From: Blautia luti
GTDB lineage: Bacteria; Bacillota; Clostridia; Lachnospirales; Lachnospiraceae
Direction: 5' to 3'
DNA: 46,164 nt
Assembly: GCF_013304735.1 (NCBI RefSeq)
Contig: NZ_JAAITI010000026.1
Coordinates: 1-46,164, forward strand
In this document: one piece after another, positions 8,656-16,950 of the stretch
How positions within the stretch are numbered: position 1 is the stretch's first letter
How the letters are laid out: the number at the start of each line of letters is the position of its first letter
Made by a program: the position numbers and the translations under genes
Notes under the pieces: generated by a model
What the model saw: only the letters and a program-made list of their open reading frames with translations
Database searches by the model: none
Told to the model about the DNA's origin: nothing

Positions 8656-9042
8656 CTAATCTGTTAGCAATTTATCCAACAGCATCTGCCTGTTATTTAT
8701 GAACATTTCTGTTACCCGATAGCTCTCTGTTTCTTCATATTCGCATAAATGTATTCGTCCATCATCAAAACAATAGATATCTGCATCAGGTATTCCTAAC
8801 AAAATTGGCGAATGCGTAACTATAATAAACTGTGCTCCCTCTTTTGCACAACTATATATTTGCATCAACAATGTAAGCTGTCTCTGTGGGGATAATGCAG
8901 CTTCCGGTTCGTCAAAAAGATACATCTGTAAAATTCTTTGCAAATCTGGAACAGCTCCTGCACTTTCCCACTTAGATACTGCCTGTTTGGATACGCCCAA
9001 CTGATTGGCTAGTTCTTCCGGTAACAAAATGTCAATAGTTTT
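8656..9042 (-). pseudogene. in-frame fusion of an XRE helix-turn-helix to the end of an AAA ATPase
   Basis: The first 33 residues are the middle of an XRE repressor domain (EELANQLGVSKQAVSKWES then VPDLQRIL), missing helix 1 and any ATG. They join directly to the C-terminal part of an ABC/AAA-type ATPase: Walker B YLFDEPEAALS, then FIIVTHSPILL and a short tail. The Walker A half of the ATPase is missing. The open frame begins after a stop at 9043-9045 and the only start is a TTG at 9025-9027. The best reading is a deletion that fused two unrelated neighbours; expression is doubtful. Confidence 0.8.
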
Positions 9043-9064
9043 TTAATCACTTTTTTCAAAAAGG

Positions 9065-9106
9065 CAAAAAAAAATAGAACGTATAGATTATTTCCATACG
9101 CTCTAT
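9065..9106 (-). terminator. intrinsic terminator after the DUF6483 gene
   Basis: The minus strand reads ATAGAGCGTAT, a 12-base loop, ATACGTTCTAT, then nine T (9065-9073). It is an 11-bp stem with one G-T pair and closes the small-gene cluster 9156-10499. Confidence 0.85.
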
Positions 9107-9121
9107 CTCATATTTCATATT

Positions 9122-9143
9122 AAATTTTTGAATTCTACAAACT
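9122..9143 (-). repeat. intergenic repeat, copy 2
   Basis: A shorter copy carrying TTTTGAATTCTACAAACT, related to the same core at 8611-8632 and 10101-10122. It lies between the terminator and the stop of the DUF6483 gene. Confidence 0.4.
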
Positions 9144-9155
9144 GGATTTTCTGCA

Positions 9156-9551
9156 TTACTCATCATCCTTAATCATATATAACAAATTATTATATCCTGA
9201 CTGCACAAGTAATTGCTTAAAGCCAGAAAGCACTTCTTCTTTTGTATAATTGTTGTTAATCAAAAACTCACTATCTTTCTCATTAAGGTATTGATAGAAA
9301 AGAGCTGCCGCCATCACTTCATCATTATTTGCATAATCAATGTTATCTAAAAGTATATTCTCTGCTTCGTTAATTTGCCCTGAATCAATCATATCAAGAA
9401 AACTTTTCAAATTTTTCCCTGACACTTCATATTTGTTTTCTTTTTCAAGCTCAACAGAAACATACTTTTTCCCATATATTAAAGAGAATAATATTCTCAC
9501 CATTTCTTTTATCATTCGCATAATGTAATCTTTCTCATCCGTGAAATACAT
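9156..9551 (-). CDS. DUF6483-family protein
   Basis: A 131-residue acidic helical protein starting MYFTDEKDYIMRMIKEMVR, a pattern typical of DUF6483 proteins of Clostridia; function unknown. The body has helix pairs resembling a TPR-like fold (EAENILLDNIDY, then AALFYQYLNEKD). I chose the ATG at 9551 because AGGAGGTGG lies 4-6 bases upstream. It is the last gene before the terminator and sits 24 bases after the GNAT gene, so the two are probably co-transcribed. Confidence 0.75.
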   Translation of the reverse strand: MYFTDEKDYIMRMIKEMVRILFSLIYGKKYVSVELEKENKYEVSGKNLKSFLDMIDSGQINEAENILLDNIDYANNDEVMAAALFYQYLNEKDSEFLINNNYTKEEVLSGFKQLLVQSGYNNLLYMIKDDE

Positions 9552-9575
9552 TTTCCACCTCCTCAAATTCTAAAT

Positions 9576-10076
9576 TTATCTTACTTTCCCATAAATACAT
9601 AAATCAAAAATATTGTTATTCTTAATAACTGCTTTTTCCATTTTTCCTTCAAGTAAAAAGCCATTTCTTTCTAACACTTTTCTTGATGCGATATTTGCTT
9701 CATATACAAGCCCTGTAATACGGATAATGTCTAATGTTTCAAATGCAATTTCACAAATCTGTCTTACTGCTTCACTCATAATGCCTTTTGAATATACTTC
9801 CTGCAATAAATAATAACCAATTTCAGAATCCTTGCGATACACATCGTCCTTCTGTTCAACAGATATCGTTCCTACAATTTTACCATCAACAACAATCTCT
9901 CGAAAGACACCTTTTTTACCTTCGTTGTCTTTTACCATGGTTAACCACCACTCAGCAGATGCATTTGTATATGGATTAGGTAATCTATCAGATAAAAAAC
10001 TTCTATCAATTGAATTACACATTTTTATTAATACTTCTTTATCTTCAACCGACCACTTTCTTAATTCTATATTCAT
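9576..10076 (-). CDS. GNAT-family N-acetyltransferase (RimJ/RimL-like)
   Basis: A 166-residue acetyl-CoA-dependent transferase. It contains the RimJ/RimL-type core: GTISVEQ, then EIGYYLLQEVYSKGIMSEA in place of the usual R/QxxGxG/A coenzyme-A loop, and a C-terminal ANIASRKVLERNGFLLEGK, the hallmark of this subfamily. The substrate is unknown; a protein N-terminus, antibiotic or small amine are all possible. It is followed by DUF6483 in the same orientation. The ribosome site TAGGAG lies upstream within the repeat-copy-3 region. Confidence 0.9.
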   Translation of the reverse strand: MNIELRKWSVEDKEVLIKMCNSIDRSFLSDRLPNPYTNASAEWWLTMVKDNEGKKGVFREIVVDGKIVGTISVEQKDDVYRKDSEIGYYLLQEVYSKGIMSEAVRQICEIAFETLDIIRITGLVYEANIASRKVLERNGFLLEGKMEKAVIKNNNIFDLCIYGKVR

Positions 10077-10090
10077 ATCTATGTTCTCCT

Positions 10091-10122
10091 ATAAATTCCG
10101 ATTTTCTTGATTCTGCAAACTT
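10091..10122 (-). repeat. intergenic repeat, copy 3
   Basis: It matches copy 1 (8601-8634) over most of its length and ends in the TAGGAG ribosome site of the GNAT gene. It overlaps the last codon of the SdpI-like gene. Confidence 0.5.
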
Positions 10123-10499
10123 TATCGTCTTGTTCCATTCTTATCAAAATTCTTTTTTAATGCTATTTCTGTTGGGAGAATAGACCCAATTAAAGGAATA
10201 AGTTGAACACCACAAATAATTCCTCCCATACTCCCAACACAATCTTCATTTTTTCCAATTACTAAAAGCATGAATATTACTGTTATCGGCAACATAACCA
10301 TTCCACAGACATACCAGACTTTACCACAATATTTATGAGCAAATTCCCATGTGTCTTTATTCTTCATAGACATCGAAGTTCGATATCCAAATACTGAATT
10401 TATTTCCTTTGGAGCCTTTTTCATAAAATATCTTCCAAAACCAATCATCGTAAATGGAAGAAGCAAATCCATAATCAACATAAAAATCCAAAACTTCAT
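10122..10499 (-). CDS. SdpI/YhfL-family membrane protein
   Basis: A 125-residue protein with three predicted membrane segments (about 3-22, 62-82, 90-110). Between the first and second is the SdpI signature: FGYRTSMSMKNKDTWEFAHKY. In Bacillus, SdpI gives immunity to the SdpC toxin and takes part in signalling; other members are simply uncharacterised membrane proteins. No sdpC-like toxin is nearby. It leads the SdpI-GNAT-DUF6483 cluster. Confidence 0.85.
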   Translation of the reverse strand: MKFWIFMLIMDLLLPFTMIGFGRYFMKKAPKEINSVFGYRTSMSMKNKDTWEFAHKYCGKVWYVCGMVMLPITVIFMLLVIGKNEDCVGSMGGIICGVQLIPLIGSILPTEIALKKNFDKNGTRR

Positions 10500-10542
10500 T
10501 GTGAATCTCCTTTACTATAACTTCCGCTTTGTATTTTCGTTT

Positions 10543-11559
10543 TTATTCTTTTTTGTAAAATTCTTTCAAATTTAATTCACGTTTCAATTCTTCCTCTGAC
10601 GGCAGATAGGTGAAATATTTCGATGCAAATATCTGGTGATTATCTTCAGGAAGCGTATATTTTACAATAGAATCTCCCTTATCTGCACAAAGTACAATTC
10701 CAATAGGCTGCGTGTCTCCTTCATTCATCATTTCACGAGTATAGTAATTCACATACATCTGCATTTGTCCTAGATCCTGATGGGTCAGTTTACCCATTTT
10801 CAAGTCAATGAGAACGAAACATTTTAAAATATAGTTGTAAAATACCAGATCAATAAAAAAGTCCTGTCCATCCAATGTAAATCTTTTCTGGCGTGCTACA
10901 AATGAAAATCCTCTTCCAAGTTCCAAAAGGAAATGTTGAAGATGATCAATCAATGCCTGTTCCAAATCTCCTTCATATACATGTGTGTCAGGCTGAATCT
11001 GCAGAAATTCCATAACATAAGGATCTTTCACTATTTTCTCATATTCTGGTTTTGGCTCTGTTATTTGAATTTCATTTGCAACCGCTATCTTATCCTGGCT
11101 TGCTAAAATACGCTGATAATACATCGTGTTGATCTGCCGTTCCAGTTGACGAACACTCCATGCTGCTTTTGCACATTCTTCCATATAAAATCTTCTTGCC
11201 TGTTCATCATTTATACGCATCAAGACACGATAATGTGACCAGCTCAATTCAGGACACAGTGTGTCTCGAATTGGAAAAGTGCAATAAAACTGCCTCATCT
11301 TACGAAGATTCGATTTATCAAAACCTTTTCCGAACTCTGCGGTCAGCTGCTCAGAAAGATATTCCAATAATTTCTTTCCGTATTCTGCGCGATCATTTTC
11401 TCCACATGCTTTAAAAATCTGTTCTCCAATTTCCCAATAAGTTGTTACCATAGCAGAATTTACCGCTGTGCTTAAACGATGTTGTGCAGACACAATAGAA
11501 TTACGAATAGAATGATAAGTCTGTTCTGCATTTTGATTTTTTTGTAAATTATAATCCAT
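10543..11559 (-). CDS. yhcG: YhcG-family PD-(D/E)XK nuclease (DUF1016)
   Basis: A 338-residue protein with the two-domain YhcG layout: an N-terminal helical DUF1016 domain (about 1-165, with TYWEIGEQI and GKGFDKSNLRKMRQFY) and a C-terminal nuclease domain with FFIDLVFYN, then FVLIDLKMGKL (the D...D-x-K core). Such proteins occur beside restriction-modification and defence genes and are thought to process DNA. It is intact. An 88-bp near-copy of its middle lies at 5687-5774, so two copies existed in this region. Downstream (minus) is the SdpI cluster, 43 bases away. Confidence 0.92.
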   Translation of the reverse strand: MDYNLQKNQNAEQTYHSIRNSIVSAQHRLSTAVNSAMVTTYWEIGEQIFKACGENDRAEYGKKLLEYLSEQLTAEFGKGFDKSNLRKMRQFYCTFPIRDTLCPELSWSHYRVLMRINDEQARRFYMEECAKAAWSVRQLERQINTMYYQRILASQDKIAVANEIQITEPKPEYEKIVKDPYVMEFLQIQPDTHVYEGDLEQALIDHLQHFLLELGRGFSFVARQKRFTLDGQDFFIDLVFYNYILKCFVLIDLKMGKLTHQDLGQMQMYVNYYTREMMNEGDTQPIGIVLCADKGDSIVKYTLPEDNHQIFASKYFTYLPSEEELKRELNLKEFYKKE

Positions 11560-11592
11560 GCTCTTTACTCCTCTGAATTTCCAAAATAGAAC

Positions 11593-11922
11593 TTACTGTT
11601 CTTCTATTGATTCAATATTTTCAATCCGCATCAGCTTAACTACCTGCTTATCTTTTTTCTCTGTATAACAAATTTTTATCCATTCATCATCTGCGTCTAT
11701 TATCTTGCAGGATAATTCAGTTTTTCCCGCAAAACTAAAAATGAACTCTGATCTGATAATACATTGTTTTCCTACAAGATCATTAATCAGCTTTGACATA
11801 TATGCCACTCCTCTCTGCTTTTTCTCTAACCGTTTTACTTTCGTTTCCAAACGCTTTACTTTTCCCGGATACGCCGAATAACAAAGTAGCAGCAATAATG
11901 CTGCAATTCCAAACCATTCCAT
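11593..11922 (-). CDS. membrane-anchored small protein of unknown function
   Basis: A 109-residue protein. A single N-terminal membrane segment (MEWFGIAALLLLLCYSAY) is followed by a short Lys/Arg-rich coiled coil (KVKRLETKVKRLEKKQRG) and a C-terminal beta-rich domain of about 65 residues starting MSKLINDLVGKQCIIRS. The C-terminal domain resembles small SH3/LSm-like folds, but I do not recognise a named family. I chose the ATG at 11922 for AAGGAG 6 bases upstream. It precedes yhcG on the minus strand by 33 bases and may share its transcript. Confidence 0.65.
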   Translation of the reverse strand: MEWFGIAALLLLLCYSAYPGKVKRLETKVKRLEKKQRGVAYMSKLINDLVGKQCIIRSEFIFSFAGKTELSCKIIDADDEWIKICYTEKKDKQVVKLMRIENIESIEEQ

Positions 11923-12048
11923 ATTATTCTCCTTAGCAAACTTAACGCTAATATGTCTGTTCCTTAAAATATCTTTTGCCATTCAAATCATATCACACTA
12001 TCAGCCATATTTCCATTTCAATTTACTTAGGCAAGTCACTTCGCTCAG

Positions 12049-12281
12049 CTACATTTCCCGTTGGCTTGCTTCTGTAACCAGCATCCTCTTGCTTTTCTCC
12101 TGCAAGGTTTCCTTTGCATCATCATCAATCGAATAGTTCTCATTTATCTCGATTTTTTTCGGTTGCCGGTCAAAATGGTCAAAGACTTCTTTCCATATCT
12201 GGATGGAACATACACACTTTTCTTCCATGAAACTATTGCTGATAATTATAAAAAAACAGAAGACCAATTAAGATCTTCCAT
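12049..12281 (-). pseudogene. remnant of an unrecognised gene
   Basis: An ATG at 12279-12281 starts MEDLNWSSVFL and hits a stop; a shifted frame then continues with CVCSIQIWKEVFDHFDRQPK to a stop at 12049. The second part is an acidic, soluble stretch of about 58 residues. It looks like the end of a larger protein with a frameshift and lost N-terminus. I do not recognise the family. Confidence 0.4.
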
Positions 12282-12325
12282 TTTATAAACAAACCTCTAT
12301 ATAAAACTATATATCCTGCCCATTT

Positions 12326-13774
12326 TTAATAAAAACAGACAATCGGCACACTTTCGTCTATCCTATTATAAAGTTCTGCCGCTTTGTCCGCCGGAAGATT
12401 AATGCATCCATGGGATCCACCACCTTCTCGGAAACGATTTCCTCCAAAGTATGGCTGCCATGAAGCATCATGAAATCCAATCCCCCCATTAAAAGGCATC
12501 CAGTAAGTTACTGGTCTTTCATATTCATATTTCCCATTTTCCAACATCTTTCCTTTCAGCACAGATGGACTTTTCTTGTAATACAGTTGAAAAATTCCCG
12601 GTGGTGTCTGCCGTTCTGCATACTGCATATCTCCTGACACAATATCCGATTCCAAAATGATCGAACCATCCTGATAGTAATATAAATGCTGTGCAGACAG
12701 GTCCACTTCAATATACGTGCTGCCTATATCATTCATACCCCGTGCATTTGCCCGCATAGCGTATACCGGTTCCCGGTTTATCTGTACTCCTGCAATCATT
12801 TCCTGCATAATGGTTTCTATTTCCTTTTCCTGATCGATCTTCCATCCATAAACGGAACTATACACCTGAACAGTACGTCCGCTTGTTGTACAAAATTCCC
12901 TCTCTGTATTTACGGTATCATGTGTGGCAGCCAGCTTTGCCACATATTCTGCCACGTACTGTCTCAGTTCATCCTCATTTTTTTGCAGCCGTCCTCTCTC
13001 ATCAAAAATGAGCCAGTTTCTGATCTCGTCCCCCTCCAATGTTACCGTTTCTTCTCCAAATATATATACGATTTTGGTCCGGATCAGATTTTGGCATTCT
13101 TCCAATGAATTTTTAAGATCTGGATCATCTTTCATTACTGCCGCTTTTACATAAACAGCCGGACAGCTATTCAGGTCAATCGTTCTTTTTTTGTCAGTAA
13201 CCGCTTCTGACAGTGCCTGATAAGCTCCATTGAAATCCATGGTATTCCCTTCTGTTTCCGGTACGATTTCAAACTTCGAATCTTTATAAGCTATATAAGC
13301 ATCTTCTGGTGCTGTCTGATTCTCTTTTTTTACACATTCCAGTTTTTCCAGCTGTTCTTTTAACTTCACTTTATCATAGGTCATATTTTCCTTGGCTGTA
13401 TAATTTTGCTTTTTCCAAAATCCCCGAACCCATTTATATGGTTTTTGTTCATCCAGATATTGGGAAATACTGCCATCCGAAACATAACGATATTCGATCA
13501 ATTTTCCATTGATACTCTGTGATTTCAGATTTCTTGCCTTTACTTCCAGCAGATAGTCCTCTGCTTTTTTAGCAACCGCCTGTTCTGCCTCTTCCGATGT
13601 TTTTCCAGAACAGTTAATTCCATTGATCGTTGTTCCCCGAAAAAATCTGTCTGAATAGTAATAAGACATTCCTGCATAGCCAGCCATAGCAAAGAACACT
13701 ATGATGACAGTGATTATTATCCATATTTTTTGCTTTCCATTATCCTTACCGGTTATCTCTTTTCTTTTTCCCAT
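12326..13774 (-). CDS. L,D-transpeptidase (YkuD) with N-terminal peptidoglycan-binding region
   Basis: A 482-residue cell-wall enzyme. It has a cytoplasmic Lys-rich tip, one membrane anchor (about 19-38, WIIITVIIVFFAMAGYAG), about 300 extracytoplasmic residues with PG_binding_4-like repeats (GTTINGINCSGKTSEEAEQA), and a C-terminal YkuD domain from about 355. The catalytic motif is GGGSHGCINLP with Cys457 and His455, plus an upstream GFHDASW. It forms 3-3 cross-links or anchors wall proteins, and is beta-lactam tolerant except to carbapenems. Complete and well preserved. A GGGGG ribosome site precedes the ATG. Confidence 0.93.
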   Translation of the reverse strand: MGKRKEITGKDNGKQKIWIIITVIIVFFAMAGYAGMSYYYSDRFFRGTTINGINCSGKTSEEAEQAVAKKAEDYLLEVKARNLKSQSINGKLIEYRYVSDGSISQYLDEQKPYKWVRGFWKKQNYTAKENMTYDKVKLKEQLEKLECVKKENQTAPEDAYIAYKDSKFEIVPETEGNTMDFNGAYQALSEAVTDKKRTIDLNSCPAVYVKAAVMKDDPDLKNSLEECQNLIRTKIVYIFGEETVTLEGDEIRNWLIFDERGRLQKNEDELRQYVAEYVAKLAATHDTVNTEREFCTTSGRTVQVYSSVYGWKIDQEKEIETIMQEMIAGVQINREPVYAMRANARGMNDIGSTYIEVDLSAQHLYYYQDGSIILESDIVSGDMQYAERQTPPGIFQLYYKKSPSVLKGKMLENGKYEYERPVTYWMPFNGGIGFHDASWQPYFGGNRFREGGGSHGCINLPADKAAELYNRIDESVPIVCFY

Positions 13775-14036
13775 CCATGCCCCCTGTTTTTAACGATAAA
13801 CAGCATTCAGACAAATTTTTTAAATCGTCTGATGTTAATATCTCCGATTTAATAAAAAATAACCAAGGCTGCCGGAAAAAACATTTTCTTTTACAAACAG
13901 TAAGCTGATTTCTACAAAATATTTTCCCTCTGCTCTTTTACGGATAGGAACACCGCATCATCATTTATCTCACATTTAGCACTTTTGGGGTACTTTCAGA
14001 CACTTTCCTTTTTCTCTGTGAACAGAACCCTGAAAA

Positions 14037-14098
14037 CAGGAAAAAAAGGGCTGCCATGACCGGTCAGGGATTTTTCATCCTTGACTGATTCACGACAG
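14037..14098 (-). terminator. orphan intrinsic terminator on the minus strand
   Basis: A long imperfect stem (GCTGTCGTGA ... TCATGGCAGC with an inner CAGTCAAGGA/TCCCTGACCG pairing) is followed on the minus strand by seven T. No minus-strand gene lies directly upstream of it. The surrounding gap 13775-14305 otherwise holds only the transpeptidase upstream region and the promoter of the next plus-strand gene. Confidence 0.6.
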
Positions 14099-14305
14099 CA
14101 CCTAATCAGATCTCACTTATTTTCTTCTATACAAAATCGCTTCTCTGTTTTCTCCTTCTGTCCGGCTGGATTGTACACGTGTTTGTTTTACACTAATCAG
14201 ATGCAGATACAAGCAAATCGGTTCTCATAATAATAAATTTTTTCTTTCTATCGAATTTTCCTGGTTCATTTGGTAAAATGTCCTTATCTGACAGGAGGGG
14301 ATTTT

Positions 14306-14719
14306 TTGAAAAGAGTATTTGATAGTCCTTTTTTGAATAAAGCTGCACTGGTGCTGATCTGGCTTCTATTAATGGGCGGGACATTCTTTTATGCCAATAA
14401 AAACTATTTTCTTTACCATGAAAATCCAAATTTAATCAAAGCAGACGGATATTATCTTTATAATTTTGGTAGTCCGCGTCATTATTACTGGGCACTGCCT
14501 GTTAAATTCACCCATGAAGGCAAAGTATATCATTCTCAGCTTCCTTTAGATATACGAGATGAAAGTTCATCCTGTACTGTAGATCTTCGCATTTACATAC
14601 CGGCAGATTCTTCTGGCAGTGCATTTGCATTCCGAAACAATATCACCATTCCTGCACTATGGAGGATCTTTATTTTTGTTCCACTGCTACTTCTTCTTAC
14701 ATCTAAAAGAAAAGCCTAG
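14306..14719 (+). CDS. small membrane protein of unknown function
   Basis: A 137-residue plus-strand protein with two membrane segments: residues about 11-31 (LNKAALVLIWLLLMGGTFFY) and the C-terminal 18 (FIFVPLLLLL). About 85 extracytoplasmic residues rich in Tyr and beta-strand lie between. I chose the TTG at 14306, 5-7 bases behind AGGAGGGG, over an earlier TTG at 14270 that falls within a likely -10 box (TAAAAT, 14274-14279). The family is not recognised; it vaguely resembles DUF3592-type proteins. Confidence 0.65.
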   Translation: MKRVFDSPFLNKAALVLIWLLLMGGTFFYANKNYFLYHENPNLIKADGYYLYNFGSPRHYYWALPVKFTHEGKVYHSQLPLDIRDESSSCTVDLRIYIPADSSGSAFAFRNNITIPALWRIFIFVPLLLLLTSKRKA

Positions 14720-14767
14720 GAAGGTTTCACACCTTATAAAAAATATTCTATTTTCATCATCTTCCTT

Positions 14768-14803
14768 AAAAAAAAAATGGGAGGTTTCACTTACCTCCCA
14801 TTT
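14768..14803. terminator. bidirectional terminator between the membrane protein gene and galT
   Basis: The arms AAATGGGAGGT and ACCTCCCATTT are perfect over 11 bp. A run of A before gives a T-run on the minus strand, ending galT; the plus-strand gene ends just before it. Confidence 0.9.
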
Positions 14804-14829
14804 CCCAAAGAATCCTTTTATTTCAATTT

Positions 14830-16320
14830 TTATAATGTTTCAAGAAAACGCATGAATGCTTCTCTTCCCTCGGTCGTACATTTGTATACTCCTGCATCTT
14901 CCAGAACATGGGTAAATACGATTCCAATCTCTTTCTGAAGAATGCCATGGATGTTTTCTTTTGTGATTTCCGAATATTTCGGAAGAAACTTCTTAACCCA
15001 CTCTGCATGTTTCTCAATCTGTTCATTTGAAGAAATATCTTTGCCTTCGAGAATATACTCTTCCAAAAGTTCCATCTCACCTTTTAATCTGGCCGGAAGA
15101 ACTGCAAGTCCCATAACTTCGATCAGACCGATATTTTCTTTCTTAATATGATGATATTCTGCATGCGGATGGTACACTCCCAGCGGATGTTCTTCTGTTG
15201 TGATGTTGTTCCTTAATGTCAGATCCAGTTCGTAGGTATCACCTACTTTACGTGCAATTGGTGTAATTGTATTATGTGGTTCTCCATTGGTCTCAGCATA
15301 AATAAATGCTTTTTCATCGGTATAGCCTCTCCATACTTCCAGCACATGTGTTGCCAGATCTACCAAACGGTTGAAATCTTTATGTCGAATACGAAGCACA
15401 GATAATGGCCATTTTACAATTCCAGCCTCTACATCTTCAAATCCCGGAAGTACCACGTGCTGCTCAATTGGTGCTTTTGCCATTGCAAATGTATAATGTC
15501 CACCCTGGAAATGATCATGGCTTAGGATCGAACCACCTACGATCGGCAGGTCTGCATTAGATCCAAGGAAATAATGCGGAAACAGTTTTACAAAATCAAA
15601 CAGTTTAATGAATGCATTTCTCTCGATTTTCATTGGAGTATGCTGGCAGTTAAACACAATGCAATGCTCATTGTAATACACATACGGAGAATACTGGAAT
15701 CCCCAAGGAGTATCATTGATTGTGATCGGAATAATTCTGTGGTTCTGCCTTGCCGGATGATTAACACGTCCCGCATATCCTTCATTTTCCGGGCAAAGAA
15801 GACATTTCGGATAACTTCCGGATTTTACATTCCTTGCCGCGGCAATTGCTTTTGGATCTTTTTCCGGTTTGGACAAATTGATGGTAATATCAATCTCACC
15901 GTATGGACTGTCTACCTTCCACTTTTGATCCTTCTCTACACGATACCTGCGGATATAATTGCTGTCCTGACTCAGCTTATAAAAATAATCAGTAGCTTTC
16001 TTCGGGCTTTCTGCATATTTGTCCCAGAATTCTTTTTGTACCTGACCCGGACGTGGCATCAGACAGTTCATCAATCTGGTATCAAATAAATCCCGGTATA
16101 CAATACTGTCCTCAATCAGACCTCTTTTTACGGCTTCATCCAGCAATTCGTCCAATGTTTCTTCAAGATTAACAGGTTCCTCAATGTTGTCCGGTTTTTC
16201 ATAATCATCTTCATGAAAAACATCCAGCAGAAGATTTGTTGTGTAGTTTCTTTCACATTCCGGTGTCAGACCTGTTGTAATCCCATACTGTACCAGTTTT
16301 GCAATGCTTTCACTTAACAT
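14830..16320 (-). CDS. galT: galactose-1-phosphate uridylyltransferase, Firmicutes type (GalT2)
   Basis: A 496-residue Leloir-pathway enzyme exchanging UDP between UDP-glucose and galactose-1-phosphate. Length and sequence fit the long Gram-positive GalT class: ARNVKSGSYPKCLLCPENEGYAGR, then YVYYNEHCIVFNCQHTPMKI and the substrate segment ILSHDHFQGGHYTFAMAKAP (the HxHxQ active-site histidine triad, here HDHFQGG). The ATG overlaps the end of the DUF2500 gene (ATGTTAA) and is preceded by AGGAGGAAGAAAA, so the two are translationally coupled. No galK or galE lies in the window. Confidence 0.96.
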   Translation of the reverse strand: MLSESIAKLVQYGITTGLTPECERNYTTNLLLDVFHEDDYEKPDNIEEPVNLEETLDELLDEAVKRGLIEDSIVYRDLFDTRLMNCLMPRPGQVQKEFWDKYAESPKKATDYFYKLSQDSNYIRRYRVEKDQKWKVDSPYGEIDITINLSKPEKDPKAIAAARNVKSGSYPKCLLCPENEGYAGRVNHPARQNHRIIPITINDTPWGFQYSPYVYYNEHCIVFNCQHTPMKIERNAFIKLFDFVKLFPHYFLGSNADLPIVGGSILSHDHFQGGHYTFAMAKAPIEQHVVLPGFEDVEAGIVKWPLSVLRIRHKDFNRLVDLATHVLEVWRGYTDEKAFIYAETNGEPHNTITPIARKVGDTYELDLTLRNNITTEEHPLGVYHPHAEYHHIKKENIGLIEVMGLAVLPARLKGEMELLEEYILEGKDISSNEQIEKHAEWVKKFLPKYSEITKENIHGILQKEIGIVFTHVLEDAGVYKCTTEGREAFMRFLETL

Positions 16321-16664
16321 TTTTCTTCCTCCTGTGCTTCACTTTTAAATTTATATTTTTGGTAACATATATACCGATTTCCCTGATAAGTCAGCATACC
16401 TCGATCGCCTTTTTCCAATTCACGAAAATCTCCCTGTTGCATTTGAAATTCCATCAAACTTCCATCTGTCATCTCAAATACAACGCGAAACCAAGGTACA
16501 TGTGCTTCAGACTGCATATGGGTATAGATTCCTTGCTTCTTTTCAACTACAGTCGCATCAACAGATTCAACTGCCGCACTGCTGTTATTGCTGAAACTTA
16601 ACAACATTTTGGTAAATACAAACATCATGATTATGAGTGCTGCTATACAGATTATAAATGCCAT
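16314..16664 (-). CDS. DUF2500-family membrane protein
   Basis: A 116-residue protein: an N-terminal membrane segment (FIICIAALIIMMFVFTKMLL), then a small beta domain with VVEKKQG, FRVVFEMTDGSLMEF and EKGDRGMLTYQGNRY, a good DUF2500 pattern. Function unknown. I prefer the ATG at 16664 (GGAG seven bases upstream) over one at 16691; with that start the gene begins right behind the stop of the AraC remnant, suggesting an old araC-DUF2500-galT operon. Its stop overlaps the galT start. Confidence 0.7.
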   Translation of the reverse strand: MAFIICIAALIIMMFVFTKMLLSFSNNSSAAVESVDATVVEKKQGIYTHMQSEAHVPWFRVVFEMTDGSLMEFQMQQGDFRELEKGDRGMLTYQGNRYICYQKYKFKSEAQEEEKC

Positions 16665-16665
16665 C

Positions 16666-16845
16666 CTATTTCTCCATTCCAGATATTTCATCCTGGGTCT
16701 GACTTATATATTGTTCACGATAAAGATTCCGATATTCCCTTGGCGTTACTTTATATCTATCACGAGATACCCGGTTAAATGTCCTTTGGCTCTCAAATCC
16801 TGCATCCAGACAAATGTCTGTGATGCTCTTATCAGTACATTCCAA
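16666..16845 (-). pseudogene. C-terminal remnant of an AraC-family regulator
   Basis: About 59 codons encode the second helix-turn-helix of an AraC protein: SITDICLDAGFESQRTFNRV, then KVTPREYRNLYREQY and a TAG stop at 16666. A stop lies directly upstream (before 16845) and the sensor domain and first HTH are gone. It ends where the DUF2500-galT operon starts, so the operon has probably lost its local activator. Confidence 0.85.
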
Positions 16846-16911
16846 TTAATCTCCTGCAAATTTTGTCTACTTTTTCTTCCCATTTGGCAAGTAATATACG
16901 TCTTCTGATAT

Positions 16912-16917
16912 TATAAT
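16912..16917 (+). promoter_or_regulatory. -10 box of the 25-residue micro-ORF
   Basis: A perfect TATAAT lies 34 bases before the ATG at 16951. A TTGGCA at 16884-16889 is 22 bases away, too far for a standard -35, so the -35 is uncertain. Confidence 0.45.
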
Positions 16918-16950
16918 GTGCTTGTAAGATAAAGAAAGGAGGAAAACGAA

